Below the pieces are notes generated by a model. That model saw only the letters and a list, made by a program, of their open reading frames with translations. It did no database searches and had not been told where the DNA came from. Shown in pieces: positions 48,031 through 59,960 of a stretch of 64,000 nt of DNA (positions are counted from its first letter, which is position 1; the number at the start of each line of letters is the position of its first letter). Source of the stretch: Nageia nagi. Lineage: Eukaryota; Pinophyta. The position numbers and the translations under genes are program-made. The stretch covers positions 42,966,001 through 43,030,000 of the forward strand of contig JBITNC010000001.1 of NCBI GenBank assembly GCA_050084985.1, in the 5' to 3' direction.

Positions 48031-48900
48031 CATTATTGTAGTGTATGTTAATAATTTTTTCATCACATGCAATACTGAAGAGTTGATTCTATCTTATAAG
48101 GATGATCTTAAAAAATCATTTGACATGAATGAACTTGGTTTACTTCATTATTATCTTATATTGTTGGAGAAGTTCAAGATGTCAAATTTCCAACTTATGT
48201 CCATGCCTATTGAGCCTAGTTTACATCTATGCTTCCATGATAGTTCTCTACTAGTAAATGCAACTCTCTATCATTAACTAATTGAAGGGTTAATTTACAT
48301 ATAGTACACCAGGCTAAATATTTTCTATGTTGTTATCTATATTTCTAAGTTTATGCATGAACCTAAGAAATCTCATTGGATAGAAACTAAACATGTATTG
48401 AGATACATTTATGTTACTAATAGTTATTGATTTAAATATAAGAATAATGATAAGTTCTTCTTGACTAGATACATGGATGTAAATTATGTCAGAGCCTTGG
48501 ATGATAATATATCAACAACAAGATATGTGTTCTTCCTTAGATTTGGATCAATTTATTAGGGTAGTAAGAAATAAAATATCACATCCAAATCTACAATATA
48601 TTTAGAGGATCATGCTTGTGTAGATGTTATTTGTGAAGTTTTACAATTACATGACATTCTAATAGATATTATGGTATTATAGAGTTAGCATACCATTTTG
48701 TACTGCAATAATTAGGGTTTACTAAAGCTAGTTTGTAATCATATTTTTCTTTAGCACACCATACACATTAAGATACAAGTATAATTTATTTGAGATCATG
48801 TTTAACTACACAACATTCAACTCTGCTACATTTTCATGAAAGAGCAAGTTTCAAATATTTTCACCAAGTCTCTTGATTGTGGAAATTTTGAATACTTTTG
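48031..48900 (+). pseudogene. pol: copia A2 RT catalytic part and RNase H
   Basis: The segment starts at IIVVYVNNFFITCNTEELI (family YVDD..ITG; both catalytic Asp changed to Asn) followed by DMNELGLLHYYL. RNase H follows as TKHVLRYIYVTNSY, a TRYMDVNY segment (family G..DADW), STTRYVFFL and, near 48860, NIFTKSLDCGNF, the C-terminus. Stops abound. About 150 residues between this and the fragment ending at 34132 are missing. Confidence 0.88.
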
Positions 48901-48937
48901 AAGCTTCCTCTCTTATTCTTTGAATACCTAATGTATA

Positions 48938-48947
48938 AAGAAGGGAA
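48938..48947 (+). other. Polypurine tract of copia A2
   Basis: AAGAAGGGAA immediately precedes the TGTTAGAATT start of the 3' LTR, about 40 bp after the polyprotein end. Confidence 0.8.
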
Positions 48948-49226
48948 TGTTAGAATTAATAATATATTTAGGTATATAAAATAAATGAAATTAATATTAT
49001 TACTATTATTGAATAATAAAATAGTAGGATTTTATTGTAGTTTATTTTAATCCATTATTATAAGAGAATGTAACTCTCAACACTCTATGTATTTAAACCT
49101 ATTTTCATTAATGTAATGGGTCACTTCACGTTTCTCTCAATTCTTTTGATAACAACCTCCTAGTGGAATAGACATCATGTCTAATTTTAATGTATAATAT
49201 CTCATAGTTATTTTAATTTTCTAACA
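48948..49226 (+). repeat. 3' LTR of copia A2
   Basis: 279 bp, TGTTAGAA to TTCTAACA, an 8-bp perfect inverted terminal repeat. Its first ~95 bp match 29641-29736. The right flank is gypsy protease on the other strand. Confidence 0.85.
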
Positions 49227-50400
49227 CTTCTAACAACATTTTATTTTCCCTCTTTATTATCCTTTAATCAATAAAATTATGGGTACTCTCATAATCAATC
49301 AACATTGGTAATCATTTCCCCTTTAACAATATTATCACCTTCATTATCTGTAATGTTATTCATGTTATATTATGTATTAAAATTTTAGACACATGTTCCT
49401 CCTCTTCTTGAATGGTGTCCTCGTTCTCTTCTATTTTTGCATTACATATGGGCTTCTCTTCTAGTGGTGATGATCCCTCTATTAAGTATAGTTTTTATGT
49501 TGTACACTTACGAATTTTGAATACTTTTCATCATAAAATTAGCAAAGTTATTTTCATATTTTCTTATCCATTTCATTTTGATACAACCATTGAATTTGTA
49601 GCTTTTTTCCTACAAATTTTTGCATTTTAGATTTGGTGAACTTGATATTTACACTTATGGCATTATTTGGGGAAAGGATTATGCATATGTAGGTTTATAC
49701 ACATCATGTTAAGCATTTTATTTCTCTTATGGATTTTTCCTCAATGCCAATGTCACTTGCATTATCTTAGGAGTATGAATTTTAATCTCTACCCTAATTT
49801 TTTCCTTTAATCTACTAATAAAAAAAATCTTAAAGAATTTCTTGCTAATCCTTCATGTTTTATTAGTCAACTTGTCAAATTGTATTAGGTGATTTTTTAT
49901 AGTCAAAGTTTATTTCAACTGTTTCAAATATCCTATGAATATTGTATTCAATTGGCCCAAATATCACTGATAAATGATCATGGAAAGCTTTCTATGTCAA
50001 GTTTGGTTAAATGGATTGCAAACATTGAATCACCTTATGGTCCAAGTTAAATAAAGTTGTCAACATATTTTTATGCTATAGGATTTTATGAAAAATGAAA
50101 TATTATTTTTCTTTGTATAACCATACATCAATATGATCTTCATTAAACTTAATAAAGTGTAACTTCAAATATTTTGAATATCCCCTTATTGCATTATGTC
50201 TACCTCTCCTTCCATCTTCTTCTTCGTGTGGTATGTGTTCGTATCTCAATTTCAAAAGTTGGATCAAAAGTATTAAATGTGCTTTGTGTCTCTCTTGATT
50301 CTTATTTTTTTCCACCATTTGTTTATGTATATATTGCATATGCTTCCAATCACCTTGCATATGCTTATTTTATTATTAAGATGGTTTATCATTGGTTGAA
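49227..50400 (-). pseudogene. gag: Chromovirus-like gypsy gag and protease active site (right half of split element)
   Basis: On the - strand KLHFIKFNEDHIDVWLYK (about 50160-50106) matches the gag entry of chromoviruses (family KL..PKF.G.DP..WL). EGLARNSLRFFLLVD (about 49855) matches the later G.P......F..GL segment. A zinc knuckle should lie near 49550 but is eroded. LIDYESTHNFID at 49303-49267 is the protease active site (family LIDSGSTHNFI; S-G replaced by Y-E). The frame then meets copia A2 at 49226 and its remainder is at 29640. The open + strand frame at 50174-50527 is its shadow. Confidence 0.82.
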
Positions 50401-52015
50401 ACTCCTTAGATATTACTTTTTTAGAGTTGTTAGAGATGGTAATTATAGCATACCTACATTATTTCATAAAATTGGTTATTTTATTCATTTATTTTTCAAT
50501 CACATCTACTTTTTTCTTAGTAAATGAAACCTTGGCACTTGAAGTAGCAAATGCCATAATTTCTTCTTTTTCTCTGAAAAGTGATTTTTATTGCTTTTAA
50601 AGAAATGACAATTTTGAGATTTTCTTGGAATTTATGGAATAAGGGATGAATTTTTGTAAGGTAATAAGTGAAGGAATTATATATTTTTTGTAATATCATA
50701 TTTGTTTTTGAAAATTTTAGATATATTTTAAATTTTTTTCTTCCTCAAATGGCCAAAAAAAATGCACTAAAATAGAGCAATTATAAATCTATGACATTTC
50801 ACTCAATATTGCTTAGAATTCAAAATTTTATTTTGCATTGGATTTAGAGTGAAAAATAAGTTTCTTGTTTCAAATTTCTATTTTTGCAAAGCTAGACTAT
50901 TTGACTGCCCAACTATTTATTATGACTATTAAAATTCTAACCATTATTATTCAACTCTCCTGCTCAATTAGACTACATTGTATTCATTGTACTATTTGAA
51001 TTATTAAGTTTGTACAATTTGAATTTCATCATTTATTCTCAAATGGGTAGGTTAGGTAAACTAGGTTGATAGTATTTGTACTTGCAGACTCTCTAATATA
51101 TCAATTGGTACATGGAGAATAAATTATGGGGGTTAATCACTTACCTATGTACCACTTACATAAATAATTGATGGCTTCCTATTGGCTGGTTTCAATTTTG
51201 CCTAGGTTATGTCCCAATATACCTTTCAATACATTAGAGTCTAATTTCATATAAGGTTCTATGTTTCACTTGGGTATTAGTATGAAGTTTTGCATACCTC
51301 ACTTCTCATCTAGCTTTATGGGCTATCTTGCTTAGCCAAAAATGGCATATCCTCATATTAATTGAAAATGATTAAAATATTATTTCTATTCTACTAAGAA
51401 ACTAGAAAAGAATAGTTTTATCTTGTATGGGGAAAAAATTGCAAAAACTTTTATCTATAAATTGTTCAAACTATTTTGGGAGCAACCTCGAAAAACTTTG
51501 ATACTACTTCTAATATTCCTACAATTATAAATAATGAACATAAAATAAAATATTATTGAAAATATGGAAATAATCCCTTATCATTGTTACAATGAGAAAA
51601 ATTGAAAGAAAAAAATGAAAATAAATTACAACTTTGCATTCACAACAATAATCATTGTGAGCCTCTTCAAGGGGAAACCTCTAAACATAAAATAATTGCA
51701 TTACTTCTTACCAAGATGAAAAGATTACAATGTTTGGTAAACAATATTTACAACTATTCTAACATAAAATTTCAAGGGTTTCCCATTCAAAGGACTTAAT
51801 CTATAACTTATATTCAACTTTTACACCAAATAAATTAATTATGGAAATAACAATTAATTGATATGTTAGGGAAGGATGAATGATATCTTTTAATATGATT
51901 TAAACCCAATTGTTCGTAATACCTATTCAAATTTTTCCAAAGATAAATATATATTATTTATGTATTTAAGTGATTGTTTCTACTAAAATTAATATTCATA
52001 ATAAAATGGATGTGG
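50401..52015. other. AT-rich DNA, probably 5' region of the split gypsy
   Basis: By position this should contain the leader and 5' LTR of the - strand gypsy, but I found no primer site and no repeat partner near 24-26 kb. The + strand frame 51602-51799 and - strand frame 50517-50699 show no motif. Confidence 0.4.
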
Positions 52016-52255
52016 TGATCTTCCCTCCAAATTCATCCATAAATGCCTAGCATTTATGCCCTAAACTCAATTCAATTGTCCCTCAAATCAGAGAAAACCA
52101 TATATGTGGGATGAATCAGGGCTAAAGTCAACCAAATTCAAGAACCTATCACCAATTGAAGCCTATTCCACCAATTTTTAGTTGCTTTTGTATGCAACCA
52201 AAGAGCATAAATGCCCAAGGTTTATGGTTGAATTTGGAGGAAGTATAGCCTTCCA
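52016..52255. mobile_element. MITE with ~45-bp terminal inverted repeats
   Basis: The left end cttccctccaaattcatcc, ataaatgc, gcatttatgc pairs with the right end gcataaatgc, tttatgg, ttgaatttggaggaagt. This gives a ~45-bp inverted repeat with a few mismatches around a ~140-bp centre. No transposase is encoded. A target duplication is not obvious, so the superfamily is unassigned. Confidence 0.7.
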
Positions 52256-52349
52256 TTAATAAAATTTCCAAGCTTGTTTTAGTTATCTTAGTTTAAGAAT
52301 TCATATATCATGTTGTAATTGCAAATATTATTATAGGTTTATTTAATGT

Positions 52350-52757
52350 ATTTGTAAAATGGGTAGGTAAGAAAATTTGATATTAATGTCCACAACTAAC
52401 GAAAATAATGGTCGGTAAGACTGTAGAAAAATACGTATAAGAATATCAAGGGAGCATCTAATGTGACTCCACTATGGAATAGAGAGAATTAGATGAGGGA
52501 AAATGAAGCAAGATGACATCAAATTATTAGGTCCAATAGGTTTGAATGGAGTCAAGAAGATTGCATATAGGGATTCAAGGGGATCACCCACTATTCAAGG
52601 TCAAAAAGAAGCTCATGATGTTGCAAACAAATGGATTAACCTTAGTGGGTGTAGTAATAATGCACCAATGAGTAGTCTTTCCAAAGTCTTAATGAATTAT
52701 GTTACACTTTTGAGTCATAGCTTCCTACAGTTGAAAAATAGATGTGATGAGTCTTGA
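52350..52757 (+). repeat. Dispersed duplicated segment, copy 1 (with an 84-codon open frame)
   Basis: This stretch aligns with 54340-54700: shared in order are aaaatttgatatt, gactgtagaaaaatac, a tatggaat stretch, catgatgttg, aataatgcacca, ccaaa, and tcctacagttgaaaa. Similarity is perhaps 65-70% by eye. The open frame 52503-52757 (MKQDDIKLLGPIGLNG start) is hydrophilic and matches nothing I know. It may be part of an unnamed repeat family. Confidence 0.5.
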
Positions 52758-54339
52758 ACTTCTTGTGTTATGATATTTATCAATGATTACTTTCTATTTG
52801 AGATGGGTGGCTTCTCTGATCTAAAGTGTGATGCATTATAGTCTTCCTAATTTCAAAATATGGCCACCTTTGAATTGGAAATTATATTCACCTTGAATTT
52901 CATAGTACATAGGGAAAATGAATTTGAAAGTTATGATTATTGAAACAATTCTTACACTTTTACTACTAATAAGAGAAGTTGCTAAACTTATGGATACACC
53001 AATTGAATCTACTTCACTCACCTTTATTAGGGAGTTGAAAGTTATTGGTAGTTGAAAGGTGATCTCAAGATCTTGTATTGAATGCAAAACATGTTTAGAA
53101 GGGATTATGTCAAGTATAATGTTAACATAATCAAGATAATTTACTAAATGAAAATAAGCTATGTGTTGATGATGATAATGAGGATAACATTAATCGAGGT
53201 TCCAAATGAAAATAACAACTAAACCTATGCTAATGGAATTTGTGCTTGGATATGTTTGACCATTACTGAATATTCTACAATTCTTTTCCCTAAAGATAAT
53301 TTCACAAATTAGTAGCTTATTTTTTAAACAAATATACTCAAGAAATATTCAAAGAAATTAGGGAAGTCACTTCCCAACCCTCCCTTATTAGCTTACATCA
53401 TGGAAGATGATAGTTATGTTGAATAACTAGGAGGGCTTTCGAATAAATGGAAGAAGTATTAATCTTAGCATAAAACCAAGACCAAATTCACCATACCTCA
53501 TTAGCATGAATAAATAAGTGAAAACCTTGACTTCCTTAGATAATAGGAATTTTAGCTAGCATAAAAACTTCCAACAATGAAGCATGTTATAAGTAAGAGT
53601 TTTCTCTAGATCATTTTATAGGTTTTTATGATCAAAAATATCTTAAAATCCAATCAAATGAGGATGTTATAAGTTTTTATGATCAAAATCCATTAGATTT
53701 GAATATTAATTAATACTTGTTCAAATTACTCGAATGTTAAGCAACTACATTGAACCTTTTTACATTAGCCATACATGCAAATAAGTAATCCAAACTCTCT
53801 CCAACTATTGTAGATTGAATGTTTTCAATCTCTTAAAACCTATAATTTATTACCTTTATGCCCCAAGTTGATTCTAAGTTCAATTTATCATTATAGGAAT
53901 ATAAAATCATATAAAATGGTTTGCTAGTTTATTTATCCATCTAGAAGCTAGCATCTTTAGCATTGTGTTTCACACCTTTTATTAAAGGTCAATACTTGAA
54001 CCTTTCACAAGAGACTTTGAGACTCGTGCTACTAAAAGTTTTATGGATTCAACTTGTCCAAAGTACTTATGCCAAAAACAACTCTTGAGATATTTTATAA
54101 TTCCCTCTTCAACCATCATACAAGCAGATATAAATCTTTTTAAGAAATGAAAGTGAATTGTATATACTTTTTAAGGATTTCAATTGAGAAAAATATTATC
54201 ATAATTATTTCATCAATTAACAATGATGTTTGATATATTTATATTCATTAAAGTTACATGCTCAACTATTAATAAATGATGGTTTTTGATACATTTAAAT
54301 TTAGTGTTTGTTATAATAGTGAGCATGAAGTGAAAATAT

Positions 54340-54705
54340 AAGACAAAATTTAAAATTTGATATTCATATCTATGGATGACCAAAAAATGGTTAATGGGAC
54401 TATAAGAAAAATACATGTAGGGAGAGAAAAGGATAACCTAGAGTAGCTTCAATATGGAATGAGTGAGAAGTAGATAAAAAAGAACATCAAATAAAAGAAG
54501 AATGAGTGAGGCAAAAAGTCTACATGTAAAGAGTCAAGCGTTTCCTTCAACAATTGAGGAAAAAAAGAAAATCATGATGTTATAACAAAAGCAAGTATCC
54601 CTAAATGGCTTAGCAATGATGCACCATTTAATCCCTCCAAATTATTCAAGATTCATATGACGTTTTATTTATAATTTCCTACAATTGAAAATAAGACAAG
54701 CATAT
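54340..54705 (+). repeat. Dispersed duplicated segment, copy 2
   Basis: Diverged partner of 52350-52757 in the same orientation, about 2 kb downstream. The open frame of copy 1 is not preserved here. The 1.6 kb between the copies holds no recognised gene. Confidence 0.5.
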
Positions 54706-55638
54706 ATTACATCCATATCTTATATGTCATTTAATTCGAGGTATGTTGAGAACTACCATCACTAATCATAGTTTTGTTACAAAGCATTTATTTTGATCAA
54801 GTACTTATTTCTTGATAGGAATAGTAATCAAGCCAATCTACAATAGGTTCACCCTTCTTAGGAAAGGTTTGGATGCACCAAACCCCATCTACCACTACAA
54901 ACTATCTATTTGATGGGGGGAATAAAAACCACCATCCCCAACCCACTCCAAAAAAATAAGTGGGAAAAACATAGCTTTGGATTTATTTTTCTTCACTCCC
55001 ACTATATACCATGATACCTATATTGTCCAACCATGTACTTAATGCAATATAGCTTGGCTTAGACTAGCTACTCACACCAGAATTTGAAGACCATTTTAGA
55101 TTCACTTACCCCATATACTATGAGATCTATGGTCGATATCGTTGTTGATTCAAGGATGCTTATACTTTACGATCTTAGTTGAGCTATAAGATATGATTTT
55201 TTCAAATATGCACAATTGTTCCTAGGCTCATCATGTCCTTTCATCCATAGGATATTGAGAACCAAGAGTACACCAATATTCCTAATGACTCTAAGAGGGT
55301 TTCCCACCATTGTGTTACCACTAAACCCACCAAGATTACTCTTGGTTGCAATATTAATTTCCTTTTGAACTTGAATGTTAAGAAATCCTATTGACTCTTC
55401 TCATATCGACCTTTTTCTACTACAAATGGACTTGTTGGATATGGTATTATGAATACTCTTATTGCTAATTTTCTATCTCTTCTTAATTCTTACTTATTGG
55501 AGTTGCTTTAGGCACTCAATTGTTCCTTTTATATTTACTTTTCTACAACCTCATTAATCAATTTTGGTCATTTGTAAACATTAATATTAAAATTTTAAAT
55601 AACTCTATACCATCTTATCATGGTGAGGGTATGAATTC
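54706..55638. other. AT-rich DNA with a weakly protein-like + strand stretch
   Basis: From about 55140 to 55590 (+) a frame stays readable with few stops (for example KRVSHHCVTTKPTKITLGCN, and GYGIMNTLIANFLSLL with a hydrophobic character). I recognise no family, and chance is possible. Otherwise nothing is seen. Confidence 0.3.
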
Positions 55639-55838
55639 TGAAGGAACTTAATATTATTCTCAAAATGATTACATTTTATAGTGCAAATAACAACCTAAAA
55701 AATAGCACCAAACTAAAGTAATAGCACCAGACTCTATTTGTAGATTATGACTAACAAAACTCTAAATATCTAAATATATATGCCTACATAGACTTAAGAA
55801 AATGCTAGATACATATAATGCTATATCATATTCTAACA
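55639..55838 (-). repeat. 3' LTR of copia B (putative)
   Basis: On the - strand it starts TGTTAGAATATG right after a purine tract and is taken to end GTTCCTTCA. A TATAAAATG lies about 160 bp in. The end is inferred, as no second LTR is available for comparison. Confidence 0.65.
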
Positions 55839-55850
55839 TTCTCCCCCTTA
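55839..55850 (-). other. Polypurine tract of copia B
   Basis: TAAGGGGGAGAA on the - strand directly before TGTTAGAATA. Confidence 0.88.
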
Positions 55851-55859
55851 AAGTTGAGA

Positions 55860-56550
55860 GGGCTGACCAAACAGTCTCTTAGCTTTAAATACTAAGCTTT
55901 AGCAACTCCTTTGGTGAAGATGTCTGCTATGTTGTCCAAACTATTACAGTACCTTAGCTCAATCACATTTTTCTCCACCATGTCTCTAATGAAATGATAC
56001 TTCATGTCGAAGTGCTTTGACTTGCTATGGTGGATAGGATTATATGCCAATTGAATGGCACTCATATTATCACAATACAGTATGGTAGGACCATTTTTTC
56101 ATTCTCATGTTTCTTCAAGAACCTTTCTTAGCCATAAGGCTTGGGCACTAGCATTGGTAATTTCTATGTACTCAGCCTCATTAGATGATAGTGCTACTAT
56201 GATTTGCTTTTTGGAACTCCAAGTGATTACCCCAGACCCAAGACTAAATTAGTTCCTTGAAATAGATTTCCTATCATCTATTTTGCTTCCCCAATCACTA
56301 TCACTAAAGCCAACTAACTTTACATCATCTTTTTTATGGTAATCAATCCCACAATCCATTGTACCATTTACATATCTTAGAATTCTTGTAGTTGCTTGAA
56401 GGTGTAGTTCAAATGGATCAACGATAAAACTAGATAATAAGAAATAGCATACTGAATATCTAGCCTTGTGTTGGTGAGAAACATCAAACTCCTAACCATG
56501 CTTCTATAACTGGTCTTGTCAACTTTTGATGCTCCATCATCTTTGCTTAG
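55860..56550 (-). pseudogene. pol: copia B RNase H
   Basis: The - strand reading near 56095-55900 gives TILYCDNMSAIQLAYNPIHH, SKHFDMKYHFIRDMVEK and IELRYCNSLDNIADIFTKGV, the end of a copia polyprotein with the RNase H Asp (CDN.SA) and the I.D.FTK tail. The upstream part is broken by stops. It is joined to the RT segment at 56551. Confidence 0.92.
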
Positions 56551-57293
56551 TTATATCCTATGCCCTATTGGAGTTGCAATTGGCTTGCATTTCTCCATGG
56601 CAAATTTCTTTATCATGTTTTGAGCATATTTGAATTGACATATGAAAATCTCATTTTTCTTTTGGTGTAGCTCTATTCCTAGGAAGTAACTCATCAAACC
56701 TAGATCCTTCCTTTCAAACTCTTTCATCATGGAGTTTTTGAACTCATCATTCATTTTAGCATTACTACCCATGAATATAATGTCATCCACATATAAAAGA
56801 ACAAGAAGGATGTATTTACCTTTATTCATGTAGTAGAGGGTGGGTTCATTTTTGCTCCTAGTTATTTCATAGTCCTGAAAGTAGCCATGAATGCGAGAGT
56901 ACCATGCTCTCGGTGCCTGTTTCATCCCATACAATGCTTTCTTAAGATTATAGACAATATTTCCCTTACCTTGTTCTTCAAAACCTTGAGGTTGTTGCAC
57001 AAAAACCTCTTCATTCAAGTACCCATTCAAAAAAGCACTTTTTAACATCCATATGATGAATGTTCCACCTTTTATGGACAACCAAAGGTTTCCTCATAGT
57101 CAATCTCATACTTTTGAGTAAACCCTTTTGCTACTAGTCTTTCCTTGTGTCTTTCAATGCTTCCATCAGCATTGATCTTGGTCTTATAGACCCATTTACA
57201 TCCAATACATTTCTTTCCCTTAGGAAGCTCCACTGGCTCCCATGTATCATTTTTTTTATGGATTATTTTTATTCTTTCATAGCTTGTTTCCAT
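56551..57293 (-). pseudogene. pol: copia B reverse transcriptase, one frameshift
   Basis: The open segment 57293-57072 contains CKWVYKTKINADGSIERHK, RLVAKGFTQKYEIDYEETF. The next open segment, 57081-56551 in another frame, has MLKSAFLNGYLNEEVFVQQP (family DVKSAFLNG.L.EEVY..QP), LKKALYGMKQAPRAWY, the catalytic LLYVDDIIFMG and GLMSYFLGIE. The first catalytic Asp is replaced (ML for DV). The segments overlap by 10 bp around the frameshift. Otherwise RT is almost continuous, so this copy decayed more recently than A1 or A2. Confidence 0.94.
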
Positions 57294-58325
57294 ACATCAT
57301 GATTACATGCTTTTTCATAACTAGGTGACTCTAGCTCTACACTAGTCATTAAATCATAGTTTGCAATATCTCCCTTAGGATCTTGAGAGTCATCATCACC
57401 ATGCATGTGCAAATTTTCAAATCTTTTCAAGACTTCATTCATCTCACTAGCTTGGCTCCTAGTGTATCATCTTTGAAAATTTTTATCCAACATTTGTAAA
57501 GAAGGATGATATTGGAGTGTTCTTTTACCTCTTGTTGATTATGGTTTATCTTCTTCCATTTGCTTTGGAGAAGAACTTGATGCTCTTGGTGGTCCTTGTG
57601 GAGAATTTGGATTAGTACCTGGTATACTTGAAGTATAATTCCTCTTTGGACTTGGAGGAGGACTTGTATTGCTATTCTTGGTAATGGGTTGCACTTGGGA
57701 GGAAATTTCATCTTGAGATCCATCATCAACAAAGTGTTTTTGATGACCCCATATTCCCTCTTCATCAAAAATTACATCTCTTGAGATTACAACTTTGTGT
57801 GTTTTTGAATTGTAGAGTCTATATGTCTTTGAAGATTCATTATACCCAATGAATATACATGCTTGACTCTTGGGATCAAGTTTCCTCCTTTATTCATCAA
57901 GAATATGAGCATATGGAAGAAAACCAAAAACTTTGAAGTGTTTTACATTTGGCTTTTTGCCATACCATCCCTCATAGGGAGTTCTCCCATCTAAACTAGA
58001 AGTGGGACTTGTATTCAAAATGTAAACACTTGTTCTAACATCATCAGCCTAATACATGTTACTTAGCTTCTTTGTTTGGAGCATTGATCTAGCCATTTCT
58101 ACAATAGTGTGGTTCTTTCTTTTAGCCACACCATTCTATTGTGGGGTATAGGCGGTTGTTAATTATCGTTTAATCCCACATTCTTTACAAAATTGGAGAA
58201 ATGCATTTGAACGAAACTCCCTTCCTCTATCTATCCTCAAACATTTGATCACATAACCACCTTGATTCTCTACATTATTCTTGAAATCATTCAAAAGCCT
58301 GATCTTTAGATTTCAAAAAATAAAT
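57294..58325 (-). pseudogene. pol: copia B integrase second half and linker
   Basis: Near 58230-58080 the - strand shows IDRGREFRSNAF (second Asp), GVAKRKNHTIVEMARSML (Glu position replaced by Ala: family GVAER.NRTI). Then VYILNTSPTSSLDGRTPYE, WYGKKPNVKHFKVFG and CIFIGYNESSKTYRLYN follow. The variable linker to RT includes a Pro/Ser/Gln-rich stretch around 57440-57770. Frame changes and stops are present. Confidence 0.88.
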
Positions 58326-59200
58326 CTAGCAATATCTAGAGTAATCATCTATGAAGGTAAGAAAGTAAGTATTGTTACCCATGCTTTTGGTTTGCATTGG
58401 ACCACAAATATCCGAATGTACCAATTGTAGGGGATGACTTTCTCTCCATGCTTCACCTCTTGGAAACTTTGTTCTTGAGTGCTTTCCCAAAGCATATCCT
58501 TCACATACCTCTATGTGCTCTTCAACTTTTGGTAGTCCACACACCATAGCTTGAGAAGTTAACAACTTCAAGCTTGTATAATTAAGATGACCATATCTAA
58601 AGTGCCAAAGTACACTTGGATTTTCAATGGTTACATTAGCAAGTTGAGCACTTCCTTGTTCCCCAAATTTAAGAGGAAACAACCTATTCTTTGTCATAGG
58701 CACTTGTGTGACATTTCTATTACAATTGTTTTTGTCAGAAATTACACATTTTCCATCTCCAAAAACAAGCCTATAGTTCTTTTCCATCATTTTTCCTACA
58801 TTGAGTAAATTATGCTTGAGGTTAGGAGTGTAATAGATATTGTTTACCTTCTTTGTGCCTTCATTTGTTGGAACATCCATGGCTCCCATGCCTTCAACTT
58901 GTAGTGTCTTGTCATCTCCCAATTTGATCTTTGATTTGTATGTGGAATCCATTGTAGCAAATAACTCTTCTTTGCCACTCATATGATTCGAGAAACTAGA
59001 ATCCAAAAACCAAGTTTCTTTGAGATTTTGATCTGATTTTGCATAAGAAAGGAACAAATTTGAAGTCCCTTCCTCTTCACCATAGTTTCCATAATTATTA
59101 CCTCTTCCTTCTTGAGAAGCCTTGAGTCTATAATATCTTGCAAAGTGACCAAGTTTGCCACAATGATAGCAAGACTTGTTGGATTTGTCACCTTCTCTTC
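58326..59200 (-). pseudogene. pol: copia B zinc knuckle, protease and integrase start
   Basis: The knuckle reads CYHCGKLGHFARYY (59170-59130), C-C-H kept and the last Cys changed to Tyr. The open segment 59057-58326 starts the protease with WFLDSSFSNHMSG (family D-S-G-C-S/A-x-H; Gly and Cys changed to Ser and Phe), then KIKLGDDKTLQVEGMGAMDV. LWHFRYGHLNYTSL with VCEGYALGKH is the HHCC finger (last Cys changed to Tyr). QLVHSDICGPMQTKSMG holds the first integrase Asp, followed by FIDDYSRYC. The stop at 58326 falls within the core. Confidence 0.94.
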
Positions 59201-59329
59201 TTCTTCCTAGATTCTCACCTCTTGATCTACCTCTTCCTCTTCCTCTTGAAGGAGATTTGCTCTCCCTCTTCCTCTACCTCTTGCACTTGATTCACCTTCT
59301 TTGGATGTAAAGGCTTTTTCTTCCATATT

Positions 59330-59960
59330 TTAAACATTTGGAGTGTAATATCTTTCCCTGTGAGACATTAAGGAACCTATAATTCGATCATATGAGAGAG
59401 TTGTAAGATCCTTAGTCTCCTCAATTATGATAGAGATTTCTCTCCACTTGGGCAAAAGTGTCCTCAACACTTTCTTTTCAATGACTTCATTCTCCACTTT
59501 TTCACCAAAAACTCTCGTTTTGTCAACACATGCTTTGGTTCTCATGCAATAGTCTCCAACTTTTTCAGCCTCCTTCATCCTGAGATTTTCAAACTCCATT
59601 TTGAGAGTTTGTAATCTTACTTGGTTGACTTGGGTGTTGCCTTCATAGCTCTCTTTTAGAGCTTTCCATGCTGCTTTGGCTGAAGCACAACTTGCAATCC
59701 TTGGAAAGATTATCTCATCCAAGGCTGCTTGCAAGTAGAAGAGTGCCAAGCTATTCTTCTTTTGTGCCTCTCTCATTGTTTCTCTATTAGCAGCTGGAAC
59801 AGCACTCCAATCAGCAAGTTCAGCATAGTCATCCTCCACTATCTCCCAAGCACTTATGTTGATGAACAAATGCTTCATGTCGATGGACCAATACTCTTAA
59901 TTTTCACCTTTGAATTCTGGAATGGGTAAACTATTATTATTTGCAGCCACTGTTTTAATG
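59330..59960 (-). pseudogene. gag: copia B gag
   Basis: The open segment 59878-59330 (182 codons) includes AWEIVEDDYAELADW, the hydrophilic helix NSLALFYLQAALDEIIFPRI, ASAKAAWKALKESYEGNTQV, LQTLKMEFENLRMKE and later IGSLMSHRERY. It is a typical UBN2-type copia gag. Reading further upstream through one in-frame stop at 59898 gives NNSLPIPEFKGEN and EYWS, so the real start is near 59955. The C-terminal R/G-rich region before the knuckle (59290-59200) is frame-shifted. It would form the particle shell. Confidence 0.92.

Larger units (their letters stand above)
29641..49226 (+). mobile_element. copia A2, split by a nested gypsy-type element
   Basis: gag, protease, integrase and the RT start are on the + strand at 31640-34132. 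The RT catalytic motif, RNase H, purine tract and 3' LTR are at 48031-49226. The 13.9 kb between is a separate element on the other strand. A fragment matching the first ~95 bp of the 3' LTR lies at 29641-29736 and marks the 5' end. The flanks of A2 are the two halves of one gypsy protease. Target duplication is not evident, so some flank was lost. Confidence 0.8.

Noticed and set aside
50174-50527. Open plus-strand frame of 117 codons, hydrophobic
   Set aside because: It is the antisense of the gypsy gag on the - strand; hydrophobicity follows from T-rich complement.
58587-58808. Open plus-strand frame
   Set aside because: Antisense shadow of copia B protease/integrase.
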